Counted from the first letter of the stretch, positions 33,608-43,469 are shown. The stretch is DNA of 64,000 nt from Labrenzia sp. R4_2 (GCF_017743865.1 NZ_JAGHRJ010000002.1:248001-312000), one strand, 5' to 3'. Notes: a model not told the origin generated them from the letters alone. Made by a program: numbers and translations.

Positions 33608-35545
33608 TTAGTTTGGAAACTTGACCAAGTTGACCGGTTGTTCTGACGCTTTGCCACCCGGCACCGAGGGTATTTCGCCCTCCATGAACACGGCAGGGTC
33701 ATCGACAGTGAAAACTTGAGTGTCGTAGCTGAGGCCGCGCAATCTGCCGCTCCAGATGTTCTTGACCGGATATCCGTCTTGCAGATTGCTGGCGACCGGG
33801 TCGCTGAACGCCAGCCGAACCTTCCTGTCCTTCGCAACGCTCTCGATCCGGCTGGCCGTGTTGACGGTGGTGCCCATAACGGTAAAGGAGCGCCGGTGTT
33901 CTCCGCCAATGTCTCCAACAAGCACAGGACCGGCATTCAAGGCAATGCGGAGATCAAGGCTGCCCTGGCCTGTCTCTTTTCGGATCTCATCCAGCAGCGC
34001 AATGATCTCACGAGAGGCGTCGACAGCCGCTTGTTCGGGGTTTTCGACCGTATTCGGTGCATTCCAGACAGCCATGATGGCATCGCCGATGTATTTGTCG
34101 ATGTAACCGCCATGCTTGGTAATGACCTGCCCGATCATATCAAAACAGGTGTTGACGACCCGGACCACCTCATGATCGGGCAGTTTTTCCGACATTTTTG
34201 TAAAGCCGACGATGTCGAGAAACGCCACGACCACGTGGCGCGTTTCCCCCCCAAGGGCTGGAAGTTCCTCGGAATCCGCCATGTGCTTGATCACATCCTC
34301 GGACAGATAGTGACCGAACAGGTTGACCAGGGATCGTTGCCGCCGTTGCAAAACACCGACCTTACCAATCGCTGCCACAATCATGGACGCTATCACAGCC
34401 ACAGGAGCAACACCCGGCGCAACCAGATAGCCCGATTGCAAACCAATGAGGCTGATGCCGAACGCAACCGAGATGCCACCAACGGCGACAACTGGCACAA
34501 TCGAAAGGGGCAAAAGCAGGCCCGCCGCAGTTCCGGCGACCGCAAAGACAAAGGCCAGCAGTGCCAGCGTGCCAGCTGGCGGATCCAGGGCAATGCGGCC
34601 TGACAAAGCCGCCCCGACCATATCGGCCAAAACGAAAACCCCGGCAGTCGCATGCCGGACCCCAGGACGGCCACTCTCACCCGTTTCAGCAATCTCAGTG
34701 GCTAGTTGCGGCAAGAACCGATCAGAATATAAATGCTCGTCCTCATTTGGCATGGTGCTGCCAAACAGGATGACCCGCCCTTCAGAAAACGCCTTGACTT
34801 CTTCCCGGCCCGCTTCTGTTTCGATCAGCGCCAGTAAATCAATCAAGGACAGGTATGGTATTGATGACGCAAGCCGATGTTCCGGGATCATCGTGTAACT
34901 TGTCGAGATGGAGGCATCCGCGCTCGCCAACAAGGCGTCAATCAACAAGGGAGAGTCGATGAGCGGAAACTCTGGCGTATGCCGGCGGACCACGCCATCG
35001 GTATCAGGTGAAACTTCGGCAAAACGAACGCCGGACGTGCCGGCGGCGGCGGAAATTGCACGATGGGGAACGCCCGTACTGGTTCGCGACACAAAGACTT
35101 TGCCACGATTTTGATAAAGAAACCTGAGGAACGGCCGGTCAAAGCCGCGCAAGCGCTCCTCGCCGGTGTTGGGATCAGCAAAAGAATCGGCGCTAAAGGC
35201 AAAAACGAAATCATAGCCGACGCCTGCCGCACCAGCATCCAGAACCGCCTGCCCTGCCATTGCCAATACAGGGCTCATGAAAACACGAGGAACGGTCGCC
35301 AGCCGGTCGGAATTCAAAGACACCTGATCAAGCCCGACAACGGACACTGGTGCGCGCTGGTTCTTTTCTTTCTGAGATAACAGAGACTTGGCCTGAAAAA
35401 GCCGATCGACAAACCAGCCTTCCCAAATGGCGTTTTGGGCGCCAAGACCAAGGACCGTTCCGGCAGCAAGTGCCAGAAACGCAATTACAGCAGTCAGCCG
35501 TTTGCGGCCAAGTAAATGGACTGAAAACGGACGCCCCGCCGTCAT
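33608..35545 (-). CDS. CHASE2-domain adenylate/guanylate cyclase
   Basis: A 645-residue membrane cyclase. An N-terminal membrane helix (AVIAFLALAAGTVLGLGAQ) is followed by an extracytoplasmic CHASE2 sensor (about residues 40-310), three or so membrane helices, and a class III cyclase domain (about residues 420-590). Metal-binding aspartates are in VAFLDIVGFTKMSE and YIDKYIGDAIMAVWNAP, the latter also having the purine-selective lysine. The transition-state Asn/Arg are in TVMGTTVNTASRIES. The lysine points to ATP as substrate. Its start overlaps the stop of the upstream secreted-protein gene by four bases, so the two are translationally coupled. Confidence 0.93.
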   Translation of the reverse strand: MTAGRPFSVHLLGRKRLTAVIAFLALAAGTVLGLGAQNAIWEGWFVDRLFQAKSLLSQKEKNQRAPVSVVGLDQVSLNSDRLATVPRVFMSPVLAMAGQAVLDAGAAGVGYDFVFAFSADSFADPNTGEERLRGFDRPFLRFLYQNRGKVFVSRTSTGVPHRAISAAAGTSGVRFAEVSPDTDGVVRRHTPEFPLIDSPLLIDALLASADASISTSYTMIPEHRLASSIPYLSLIDLLALIETEAGREEVKAFSEGRVILFGSTMPNEDEHLYSDRFLPQLATEIAETGESGRPGVRHATAGVFVLADMVGAALSGRIALDPPAGTLALLAFVFAVAGTAAGLLLPLSIVPVVAVGGISVAFGISLIGLQSGYLVAPGVAPVAVIASMIVAAIGKVGVLQRRQRSLVNLFGHYLSEDVIKHMADSEELPALGGETRHVVVAFLDIVGFTKMSEKLPDHEVVRVVNTCFDMIGQVITKHGGYIDKYIGDAIMAVWNAPNTVENPEQAAVDASREIIALLDEIRKETGQGSLDLRIALNAGPVLVGDIGGEHRRSFTVMGTTVNTASRIESVAKDRKVRLAFSDPVASNLQDGYPVKNIWSGRLRGLSYDTQVFTVDDPAVFMEGEIPSVPGGKASEQPVNLVKFPN

Positions 35546-36219
35546 TTTACAACTACGACAGCCGTCTTCCGTCCAACAGTCGCCGGATCGATCGTGAACT
35601 CCCGCATGACAACTTCACCGTCGGCCGTGCTGCTCTGCAAGAAGAGCTGCACGTCGATTTTGTCGGTCTCCTCTTCGCGGACCGGCATATCAGTCAAGAC
35701 ATTCTCACCGAGTTCGAACCGCTTCGGTTCACCGCCTTCAAAGGATACGAACACACTGTCATATTCAGTTTTCAGTTGGTCGTCGAAACGGAGCATCAGA
35801 GAGGCTGCTGTTTTGTTGGCCGCCTTGATGCTGCGAAGTGTGACGGTCAGGCCCTTGTCGGCAGTGTCCGGGTCCGTTCCGCTGTCTGCCTGCAGGCAAT
35901 TGCCGGCCCGCAGTTCTTTCTCTTCTCCCCCATCGACTTCATATCCCGTGGACGTGAAGACCACGCGGCCGGCGGTTATCCGCACCTCGCGGCACGCGCT
36001 GTAGTCGAGGAGGTCAATGTGTCCGGAATTGCCAAGTTCGACAACATCTCCGGCTGAGAGTTCGCTGAATGCTGGAAAAGCGACAGCCTTTGACTTGTCC
36101 AAAACGAGGGCCAAGGGCTCGGCAAAACCAGCGCCGGCACTTGCCACAATACCGGCCGCGGCCAAACCAGCAGCCATGGATTTCGGATAGAGTGAGAAGA
36201 AGCCAAACGCGGTCTTCAT
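35542..36219 (-). CDS. Secreted FecR-like protein upstream of the cyclase
   Basis: A 225-residue exported protein with a signal peptide of about 33 residues (ending AGAGFAEP). The segment FSELSAGDVVELGNSGHIDLLDYSACREVRITAGRV resembles FecR-type domains, in which an L-x-x-G-D-x-V beta-strand set is followed by a repeat of short strands. Such periplasmic FecR proteins are often encoded beside CHASE2 cyclases, so it may bind the CHASE2 sensor. AGGAGA lies 6 bases before the ATG at 36219; the frame is open to 36321 but without a better site. The family call is moderate. Confidence 0.7.
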   Translation of the reverse strand: MKTAFGFFSLYPKSMAAGLAAAGIVASAGAGFAEPLALVLDKSKAVAFPAFSELSAGDVVELGNSGHIDLLDYSACREVRITAGRVVFTSTGYEVDGGEEKELRAGNCLQADSGTDPDTADKGLTVTLRSIKAANKTAASLMLRFDDQLKTEYDSVFVSFEGGEPKRFELGENVLTDMPVREEETDKIDVQLFLQSSTADGEVVMREFTIDPATVGRKTAVVVVK

Positions 36220-36484
36220 GACGGTCTCCTGAAAAATCACGCACAATACGGCGCAGGATCGCAGCCGTTTGTTTGAATGGATTATAGCACCGGACGGCGC
36301 CAGACATGTGGTCTTGGTCACAAAAACACCGAACCGGCTGCAACATCAGGAAATTACTTGGTAAAATTGCGACGGGATTTCTGTCTTTTCGCGGCAGCTA
36401 TCCGCTCAATGTCAATTTTGAGCCGTGATCGACTCATTTTATGGTCTTGTCAGTCCAACAAATCGCGCACGCTTCGGAGGCACC

Positions 36485-37336
36485 ATGGCGGTCCAATTGA
36501 AGATAAGAAACTTGAACGCCGAGGATATCCAGACCGCAATCGACTGGGCCGCAAACGAAGGTTGGAACCCGGGTCATGAAGATGGCTTGGCATTTTTGGA
36601 GGCGGATCGCTCCGGTTTTTTCGCTGGCGAAATCGATGGGGAACTTGTCACAGTCATCTCAGGTGTTCGTTACGGTGATGGTTTCGGCTTCATCGGCCTG
36701 TTCATCACGCACCCGGATCACCGCTCCAAGGGACATGGACAATTGGTCTGGGATCACGCAATGACCTATCTTGATGGCCGAACCATTGGTCTGGATGCGG
36801 TGAAAGAACAGACGCCGCGCTACGCAAAGCATGGGTTCAAACCGGTCTACCGGAACGTGCGCTACGCGGGCATTTCCATGTGCGACACCCCCATGGATTC
36901 CCGGCTCACACCACTTGGCCAAGGCCTGTTTCCGTCCGTTCGTGACTACGACCGGAAGTTTTTCCCGGATGAGAGAACAGACTTCTTAAAACTTTGGACC
37001 GCCCCCACGGCCCAAACCCGACGAGGTTTTTCCTTTGTCGAAAACGGCGAAGTTCAAGGGTATGGAGTGCTGCGTCAATGTCTGGAAGGGTTCAAGATCG
37101 GGCCTCTGTTCGCAGACACTCCAGAGATTGCAGACACCTTGTTCCGCGCCCTCGCCGGGCAAGTGAAAGGCCAGACCATCATTCTGGACATCCCGGAACC
37201 GAATGTGGCTGCCCTCTTGCTCGCCGAGAAATACGAGCTGTCACCGGAATTCGAAACGTTCCGAATGTACAAGGGCCCGGCTCCCGAGTTGCCGCTCGAT
37301 CAGAAGTTTGGCATCACCACCTTTGAACTTGGATAA
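36485..37336 (+). CDS. GNAT family acetyltransferase, two-domain
   Basis: A 283-residue protein with a GNAT domain in the first half (LKIRNLNAEDIQTAIDWAANEGWNPG; acetyl-CoA loop ITHPDHRSKGHGQLVWDHA near residue 83) and a second domain with the GYGVLRQCLEGFKIGPLFAD pattern seen in two-domain GNATs of the YitH type. The substrate is unknown. GGAGG at 36477-36481 sits 3-4 bases before the ATG at 36485, and the upstream frame opens at 36425 without a better site. The stop lies 2 bases from the convergent neighbour. Confidence 0.8.
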   Translation: MAVQLKIRNLNAEDIQTAIDWAANEGWNPGHEDGLAFLEADRSGFFAGEIDGELVTVISGVRYGDGFGFIGLFITHPDHRSKGHGQLVWDHAMTYLDGRTIGLDAVKEQTPRYAKHGFKPVYRNVRYAGISMCDTPMDSRLTPLGQGLFPSVRDYDRKFFPDERTDFLKLWTAPTAQTRRGFSFVENGEVQGYGVLRQCLEGFKIGPLFADTPEIADTLFRALAGQVKGQTIILDIPEPNVAALLLAEKYELSPEFETFRMYKGPAPELPLDQKFGITTFELG

Positions 37337-37338
37337 AT

Positions 37339-38283
37339 CTATTTGCGCGCCGTCTCATAGGCGAGCATGGCGCCCGCAAGGTCTTCCAATGCCGCTCCCA
37401 CCGATTTGAAGAAAGTTACCGCATCATCAGACTGTCGTCCTGGATGCGTACCTCGGCACAAGTCGTAAAGGTCGGCCTTGATGTCCTCCGGTGTAATCAC
37501 ACCGGCCTTTAGGGGCTGGACCACGTCACCGCCTTCGACAAGGCAGCCATCTCTTGTATCAACAAAAAGGTCCGCGCGTTGGACCAGGTCGTCGTCGCTT
37601 TCCCGCATGGACGGCTTGAACGCGCCCACCAAATCGACATGAGCGCCCGGTTTAACGAGGGTGCCCTTGATCAGCGGTTCGTTGGAAAGTGTTGCCGCGC
37701 TAATGATATCCGCCTTGCCGAGAACATCCTCCAGATGACCGGCAACAGTCACAGAGACCGGAAAGGTCGCGCCAACATGGCGGGCAAGTTCAGCGGCTTT
37801 TTCCTTCGAACGCCCCCAGATTGTGACCTGCTTGATCGGCCGCACCGCCATATGCGCGGCTACGAGATTTGGGGCGAGACGGCCCGTGCCGACAATCAGC
37901 AAATGACTTGCGTCTTCCCGAGCAAGATATTTGGCTGCGAGCGCAGATGCCGCCGCCGTCCGCCGGGCAGTCAATTCGCCCCCGTCAATCAGAGCTAGCA
38001 TTTCGCCGGTCTTGGCGGAAGACAGAAGATACTGCGCTGCCACTGCCGGCAATCCCCGCGCAGAGTTCCCCGGCATGACGTTGACCACCTTTACCCCGGC
38101 GTATTCACCTGGCACCCACGCCGGCATCAAGAGCATGGTCGCGTCCGGTTCTCCCGACATTTCCATGTCGTGGTGGTGACGGGTCGGCATCACACATCCA
38201 GAACGGAAAATCTCTTCCAGAGCGTCGATCAGACCAGGAAATGGCAGTGCGTGACGGGTTTGGTCTTCAGAAAGGAGCAGCAT
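37339..38283 (-). CDS. Ornithine cyclodeaminase/mu-crystallin family protein
   Basis: A 314-residue NAD(P)-dependent enzyme of the OCD/mu-crystallin family, which includes ornithine cyclodeaminase, ketimine reductases and delta-pyrroline-carboxylate reductases. The family arginine/lysine region (GEYAGVKVVNVMPGN), DGGELTARRTAAASALAAKYLA and the dinucleotide loop IVGTGRLAPNLV are clear. The GTG(x)L variant of the GxGxxG motif is usual in this family. The exact substrate cannot be assigned. I take the ATG at 38283, since the frame further up starts with TTG. Confidence 0.85.
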   Translation of the reverse strand: MLLLSEDQTRHALPFPGLIDALEEIFRSGCVMPTRHHHDMEMSGEPDATMLLMPAWVPGEYAGVKVVNVMPGNSARGLPAVAAQYLLSSAKTGEMLALIDGGELTARRTAAASALAAKYLAREDASHLLIVGTGRLAPNLVAAHMAVRPIKQVTIWGRSKEKAAELARHVGATFPVSVTVAGHLEDVLGKADIISAATLSNEPLIKGTLVKPGAHVDLVGAFKPSMRESDDDLVQRADLFVDTRDGCLVEGGDVVQPLKAGVITPEDIKADLYDLCRGTHPGRQSDDAVTFFKSVGAALEDLAGAMLAYETARK

Positions 38284-38394
38284 AGGCAACCGGAATCAGG
38301 GGGTTTGGAAACAAAAACTGCGCTCAGGAAATCATATTTGCGGCGGCAGTCCAACCACCACTTGACTGAAGTCAGCAGCCAGTTGGTCCGCGTT

Positions 38395-39492
38395 TCACGA
38401 AAGATCGAAGATCAGCATGATATAGGCTGCGAACAAGGCAAGATGGACAGCGCCTTGTAGGTAGTTCGTCGTGCGGCTGCCGAAGGTTAAAAGGCTCACA
38501 AACAGGGTCAGCACCAACATGATGATCTCGGTCGTTTCCAAGCCAAGTTCAACCCGCAAGCCGGTCCACCATCCGACAATCAAGACAGCGGGCACAGTCA
38601 AACCAATAGTTGCCACCGCCGAGCCGAGACAGATATTGACGGCCCGTTGAAGCATGTTGTCCCGCGCGGCCTGTACCGCACTCATTCCCTCCGGCATCAA
38701 AACAAGTGCAGCGACAATGAAGCCACTGAAAGCGATCGGCGCGCCGACGGCGGCAATTCCGAAGTCAACGTAAAGCGCCAAGCTCTTTGACAGGAGTATG
38801 ATCGGCAAAAGCGCGCCGAAAAGCCCAATCACATGAAACGGAACGGTCCGGACAACCACACCATGATGTTCATCGTGACCGGCGCCATCCGGTTGGCGGA
38901 AGATGTCGCTGTGGGTCACGGTCTGAATGGCCAGAAAAACACCATAGAGAATTACTGACATCGCGATCTCAAAGCCGACTTGAAGCGGCGACAGTTCACC
39001 ACCTGGAGCGGAATGCGTGATGCGCGGCAACACAAGTGCAAATATTGCGAGCGGCACAAGCACTGACAAAAACGCGTTCGCGCCTTGAAGATTATACGTC
39101 TGGTTGCGGTGCTTTAGGCCGCCCAGCAACAGACAAAGCCCAACCAAACCGTTCAGAACGATCATCACGACTGAGAACATTGTATCCCGCGCCATAGTCG
39201 GCACTGCATCGCCGGACAGCATAATCGCAACGATCAGCGCCACCTCGATGCCGATCACAGCCAGTGTCAGGATCAAGGTCCCGTATGGTTCGCCGAACAG
39301 TGTCGCCAAGCCTTCGGCATGGCGCACAACGGAGAAGGCGCACCACATGACAACGACAAAGATCAGCGCGAGCAGGATCAGGCTGCCAAACGTGCCAACT
39401 GCGGCTGGTTTCAGACCATCGCCAAGCAGCTTGAAGGCGGCAAAGGCAAGGAACCCGACGAGGCTCGGAAGTTCTGATCGTAGTATGGACAT
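38395..39492 (-). CDS. Calcium/proton antiporter (CaCA family, ChaA-like)
   Basis: A 365-residue inner-membrane cation/H+ exchanger with about 11 hydrophobic segments in two homologous halves. The ion-binding alpha repeats are visible as GEPYGTLILTLAVIGIEVALI in the first half and SGFIVAALVLMPEGMSAVQAARDNMLQRAVNICLGSAVATIGLTVP in the second, each with the essential acidic residue. These are typical of ChaA and CAX proteins. It follows the livF gene with a terminator in between and has its own transcript. Confidence 0.9.
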   Translation of the reverse strand: MSILRSELPSLVGFLAFAAFKLLGDGLKPAAVGTFGSLILLALIFVVVMWCAFSVVRHAEGLATLFGEPYGTLILTLAVIGIEVALIVAIMLSGDAVPTMARDTMFSVVMIVLNGLVGLCLLLGGLKHRNQTYNLQGANAFLSVLVPLAIFALVLPRITHSAPGGELSPLQVGFEIAMSVILYGVFLAIQTVTHSDIFRQPDGAGHDEHHGVVVRTVPFHVIGLFGALLPIILLSKSLALYVDFGIAAVGAPIAFSGFIVAALVLMPEGMSAVQAARDNMLQRAVNICLGSAVATIGLTVPAVLIVGWWTGLRVELGLETTEIIMLVLTLFVSLLTFGSRTTNYLQGAVHLALFAAYIMLIFDLS

Positions 39493-39567
39493 CCCGCCGC
39501 CCCAGCCCGCAGAATCAATGAAACACGGTCTCCACTATAAGCGGCGCTGCTGGTCGGACAACCGAAC

Positions 39568-39593
39568 AAAAAAGGCCGGCGCAAACGCCGGCC
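39568..39593 (-). terminator. Rho-independent terminator of the liv operon
   Basis: An 8-bp stem, GGCCGGCG (39574-39581) and CGCCGGCC (39586-39593) with a CAAA loop, followed on the minus strand by a U-run (A-run 39568-39573). It lies 26 bases after the stop of the last ABC gene. Confidence 0.92.
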
Positions 39594-39619
39594 CTTGATC
39601 ATCCAGTATTCTGGCAGCT

Positions 39620-40399
39620 TTAGATCGCCAGATACTCCTGACGGAGTTCTGCGTTGTCGAGCACCTCTTGCGCGGTGCCGTCAAAAACAACCTCACCCAT
39701 GTCGAGGATCACCGCCCTATCCGCCAAATGGAGCGCTGCGATGGCGTTCTGCTCAACAATGATGGTGGTCATGCCGAGGTCCTTTACGCCTTCCAGAATG
39801 CGTTCGATTTCCTGGACGATAACCGGCGCCAAGCCTTCATAAGGCTCATCCAGCAACAGGAGCTTGATGTCCCGTGCCAGGATACGGGCAACCGCGAGCA
39901 TTTGCTGCTCACCACCGGACATGGTGGTTCCTTCCTGGTTGCGCCGCTCTGCAAGCCGCGGAAAATGCTCATAGATCCGCTCGATCGACCAGCCCTTGGG
40001 CTCTGCAATCTGGGACAGCTCCAGATTCTCCTGAACCGTGAGGCCAGGAATGATGCAGCGGTCCTCTGGCACCAGGCCGACCCCGTTTTGAGCGGCCTGA
40101 AAGCTCTTCATTTCATGCAGCGGCTTGTGGTCGAGCCAAATTTCCCCGTGGGTGAGCGCGGGGTCGTCCATGCGGGCGATCGTCCTCAAGGTCGAGGTCT
40201 TACCTGCACCGTTCCGGCCAAGAAGAGCAAGGATCTCGCCTTCGCGAACGTCGAAGCTGACGCCCTGCACGATGTAACTCTCGCCGTAGTAGCCGTGAAG
40301 GTCCCAGGCAGAAAAGAAGGCCGGAGCACCACCGCGGGCTTTCTTTGGCGGAACAGCCGGCGCCGTCTTGCCGGCGAATTGGTCTTCAAGAATGGTCAC
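39620..40399 (-). CDS. livF: Branched-chain-type ABC transporter, ATPase LivF
   Basis: A 259-residue ATPase of the HAAT importer family. Walker A GRNGAGKTST, signature MSGGEQQMLAVAR and Walker B LLLLDEPYEGLAP are intact; the VPEDRCIIPGLTV phrase is typical of LivF. It starts with a GTG overlapping the stop of the LivG gene (GTGA). An alanine-proline-rich N-terminal extension of about 30 residues is unusual for LivF. Confidence 0.93.
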   Translation of the reverse strand: MTILEDQFAGKTAPAVPPKKARGGAPAFFSAWDLHGYYGESYIVQGVSFDVREGEILALLGRNGAGKTSTLRTIARMDDPALTHGEIWLDHKPLHEMKSFQAAQNGVGLVPEDRCIIPGLTVQENLELSQIAEPKGWSIERIYEHFPRLAERRNQEGTTMSGGEQQMLAVARILARDIKLLLLDEPYEGLAPVIVQEIERILEGVKDLGMTTIIVEQNAIAALHLADRAVILDMGEVVFDGTAQEVLDNAELRQEYLAI

Positions 40400-41151
40400 A
40401 GGTGCGCTCCTCCGAGATAGGCTTCCTGAACTTTCGGATCTCCCTTGATGTCTTCTGGCTTGCCTTCGGCGATGATCGCCCCTTGCGCCAGAACGGAAAC
40501 CTTTTCGGCCAGCGAGAACACAACGTGCATGTCGTGCTCGATGACCACCTTGGTAATGCCGCGGTCACCGATGCGTTTCAAAAGATCGATGGTGTTGTTG
40601 GTATCTGCCCGGGACATGCCAGCTGTCGGCTCGTCCAGAAGCAGAAGTTTCGGATCCTGTGACAAACACATCGCAAGCTCCAGCCGGCGTTTGTCACCAC
40701 GGGATAAGGAGCTCGCTGTGATGTCGCCCTTTTCGGCGAGACCGACATCTTCCAGCATATGCATGGCCTTGTCGCGAATCTCGGCATCCTGATCCACCCG
40801 CGCAAACGCATGGAGTGCAAACTCCCCGTCCCGCTTGGCAAGTGCCGGGATCATGATGTTTTCCATCAGGGTCAGATCGCCGAAAATTTCCGGTGTTTGG
40901 AACACGCGCGACACACCCACCTGGTTGATCTCGTGCGGTTTCATGCCGGTCAGAGAAATGTCCCCGAACATCACGGTTCCGGTATCTGGAGCCAGACGCC
41001 CGATCATGCAGTTGAGGAAGGTCGACTTACCGGCTCCGTTCGGACCGATGATCGCATGGACGGTGCCTTCTTCCACACTGAAGTTAACGTTGTTGAGAGC
41101 CCGAAGTCCGCCAAACGACTTGTTTACGCCCTCGACTTTGAGGATTTCCAT
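40396..41151 (-). CDS. livG: Branched-chain-type ABC transporter, ATPase LivG
   Basis: A 251-residue ATPase that pairs with LivF. It shows Walker A GPNGAGKSTFLN, ASSLSRGDKRRLELAM as signature (a divergent LSxGDKR form typical of LivG) and LLLLDEPTAGM as Walker B. The gene lies 11 bases after livM. Confidence 0.93.
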   Translation of the reverse strand: MEILKVEGVNKSFGGLRALNNVNFSVEEGTVHAIIGPNGAGKSTFLNCMIGRLAPDTGTVMFGDISLTGMKPHEINQVGVSRVFQTPEIFGDLTLMENIMIPALAKRDGEFALHAFARVDQDAEIRDKAMHMLEDVGLAEKGDITASSLSRGDKRRLELAMCLSQDPKLLLLDEPTAGMSRADTNNTIDLLKRIGDRGITKVVIEHDMHVVFSLAEKVSVLAQGAIIAEGKPEDIKGDPKVQEAYLGGAHL

Positions 41152-41162
41152 ATCAAATCACC

Positions 41163-42368
41163 TTATTCAGCTGGCGCGGCGGATGGTTTGGCACCAGGGC
41201 CTTTCGCGGGGGACGACTTGCGCTTGAATAGGCGCCCGATCCTCTCAAGACCTTCCATGATGCCACCAGGCAGGAAGATAACGATCAGCATGAACATGAT
41301 GCCGAGCGTCAGGTGCCAGCCCTTGCCGATGAACGGGTGGATGACGAACACCAGGAAGTCAGCGATGCCTGCCGGGAGACCGGAGAACCATTCGTAGAGG
41401 ATGTTGTCGTTGATCTTGGAAAAGATGTTTTCCAGATACTTGATGAAACCAGCTCCAAGGACCGGACCGATCAAGGTGCCTGCACCGCCGAGGATGGTCA
41501 TCAGGACGACCTCACCAGACGCTGTCCACTGCATGCGTTCCGCACCTGCAAGCGGATCCATCGCCACCATAAGACCACCAGCCAAACCGGCATACATCCC
41601 AGAGATGACGAAGGCAGCGAGTGTATAAGGCTTAGAGTTCAGACCCGTGAAATTCATACGTTGCTGGTTGGACTTCACCGCGCGCAGCATCATACCGAAG
41701 GGCGAGCGGAAAATCCGGATCGCGATATAGAAAGCGATCATCATCACGACAGCGCAGAGGTAGTAACCTGCATTGAACGTGAACAACCACCCGCCAACGG
41801 CCAGTTCAAAGCTGTCGCGCATGTCGATCCCAAAGAAGTGGGCAAGCGGAATGGTCCCATCTACCTGGCTCACGCCGAGGATACGAGGATCGTCAAGCGC
41901 AAGCTGCAGCCCGGTTTCACCGGCCGTGATTGGGGTGAGGACCGAATAAGCCAGAGAGAACGACATCTGAGCGAACGCGAGGGTCAGGATCGAGAAGTAG
42001 ATGCCTGAACGCCGCAGCGAAATGTATCCGACGATGACGGAGAACAGACCGGCAAAGATCACCGAGATAATGATGGCCGGCAGAACGTTCATAGTCAGCA
42101 GCTTCATCATCCAGACGCCAGCATAGGAACCGACACCCAGGAAGGCGGCGTGACCGAAGCTGAGGTATCCCGTCAGGCCGAAGAGGATGTTGAAGCCAAT
42201 GGCGAAGATCCCGAAAATCAGGAAGCGTTGCATCAGGTCCGGATAGCCTGCGTTGAATTGCGCGAGCTCTGAATTTTCCGGAAAGGGGTTCAGAAGGAAC
42301 GGCGCAAATACAACCAGCAGCAAGACGAGGATGAAGAGCGACGTGTCTTTTTTGTTAAGTCCAAGCAT
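41163..42368 (-). CDS. livM: Branched-chain-type ABC transporter, permease LivM
   Basis: A 401-residue membrane permease with about ten hydrophobic segments. [22 protein letters not shown] and [21 protein letters not shown] are the typical LivM cores. The C-terminal hydrophilic tail ([11 protein letters not shown]) is longer than usual. It starts 3 bases after the livH stop. Confidence 0.93.
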   Translation of the reverse strand: MLGLNKKDTSLFILVLLLVVFAPFLLNPFPENSELAQFNAGYPDLMQRFLIFGIFAIGFNILFGLTGYLSFGHAAFLGVGSYAGVWMMKLLTMNVLPAIIISVIFAGLFSVIVGYISLRRSGIYFSILTLAFAQMSFSLAYSVLTPITAGETGLQLALDDPRILGVSQVDGTIPLAHFFGIDMRDSFELAVGGWLFTFNAGYYLCAVVMMIAFYIAIRIFRSPFGMMLRAVKSNQQRMNFTGLNSKPYTLAAFVISGMYAGLAGGLMVAMDPLAGAERMQWTASGEVVLMTILGGAGTLIGPVLGAGFIKYLENIFSKINDNILYEWFSGLPAGIADFLVFVIHPFIGKGWHLTLGIMFMLIVIFLPGGIMEGLERIGRLFKRKSSPAKGPGAKPSAAPAE

Positions 42369-42371
42369 GAT

Positions 42372-43403
42372 TTAGCTCTCCATTACGCCCTTGCGGCCCA
42401 ACAGTCCCCGCGGACGGGTGAGAAGGATCACAATCGCAACGAGATAGATGATGATCTGGTTGATGCCCGGCAGCAGGGCGACGACCTGCGCCATGGACGC
42501 AAAGCTTTCGAGAATCCCGAGCAGGAAGCCAGCAGCGACGGCCCCGGGCAACGAGCCCATACCGCCGACAACCACCACGACGAAGCTGAGGACAAGGAAG
42601 TCCATCCCCATGTGGTAGTTGGGCGAATTGATGGGGGCATACATCACGCCTGCAAGGCCTGCCACAATCGCAGCAAGGGCGAACATGATGGTGAAGCGCC
42701 GGTCGATATCAATCCCGAGCAATCCGACAGTTTGGCGGTCTGCCATACCCGCTCGAACAACCATGCCGAAAGTTGTGAACTGGAGGAAGGCGAAGACCCC
42801 GCCGATAATGACCGTGGCAAACAGGAAGTAAACAATCCGCCAGTACGGATAGATGATGACATTCGGGTCCATGCCGATCATCGCACCGAAATCAAAGCTG
42901 CCAGCGAAGACCTCCGGAGCCGGTGTCGGGATCGGGTTTGCACCATAGAAATACTTGATGATTTCCTGAAGAACGATCGCAAGGCCGAAGGTCACCAGGA
43001 TCTGGTCCGCATGCGGGCGCTTGTAGAAGTACTTGATCAGGCCGCGTTCCATGAACAGGCCAACCAATGCCATGATCGGAATTGAGAACAGGATCGCGAG
43101 GGGCACCGACCAATCAATGATCGCGCCTCCCATCTCGGGGCCAAACCAGGCTTCCACATAAGGTGTTTCAACCTTCAGCGGGTTCCCGAGGAAGTCGGTC
43201 CGGGTATCGTCGATGGTGGTGAACGACACGGACAGCAGACGGTTCAGTGTGACCGCGCAAAAGGCCCCGATCATGAACAACGCGCCGTGGGCGAAGTTGA
43301 CAACGCCCAATGTGCCGAAAATGAGGGTCAGCCCAAGGGCGATCAGCGCATATGCGGACCCCTTGTCCAGACCGTTCAAGATTTGAAGAAGTATCGCGTC
43401 CAT
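42372..43403 (-). CDS. livH: Branched-chain-type ABC transporter, permease LivH
   Basis: A 343-residue membrane permease. The N-terminus LNGLDKGSAYALIALGLTLIFGTLGVVNFAHGALFMIG is the standard LivH opening, and a conserved GGMGSLPGAVAAGFLLGI core is present near the end. A periplasmic insert of about 40 residues (near residues 50-95) is larger than in typical LivH. It is separated from the binding-protein gene by 111 bases with a hairpin. Confidence 0.93.
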   Translation of the reverse strand: MDAILLQILNGLDKGSAYALIALGLTLIFGTLGVVNFAHGALFMIGAFCAVTLNRLLSVSFTTIDDTRTDFLGNPLKVETPYVEAWFGPEMGGAIIDWSVPLAILFSIPIMALVGLFMERGLIKYFYKRPHADQILVTFGLAIVLQEIIKYFYGANPIPTPAPEVFAGSFDFGAMIGMDPNVIIYPYWRIVYFLFATVIIGGVFAFLQFTTFGMVVRAGMADRQTVGLLGIDIDRRFTIMFALAAIVAGLAGVMYAPINSPNYHMGMDFLVLSFVVVVVGGMGSLPGAVAAGFLLGILESFASMAQVVALLPGINQIIIYLVAIVILLTRPRGLLGRKGVMES

Positions 43404-43469
43404 CGCTCTCAGCTCGGATCAACAGCGCGTGGCGGTAGCCCCCAACCGCGCTAGATTACAAGGAAAACA

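Noticed and set aside
36425-36484. Upstream extension of the GNAT gene to 36425.
   Set aside because: The GGAGG at 36477-36481 indicates a start at 36485, and the extension lacks similarity to the family.
41313-42008. A 231-codon plus-strand frame opposite livM.
   Set aside because: It is antisense to a well supported permease gene and has a random-looking composition.
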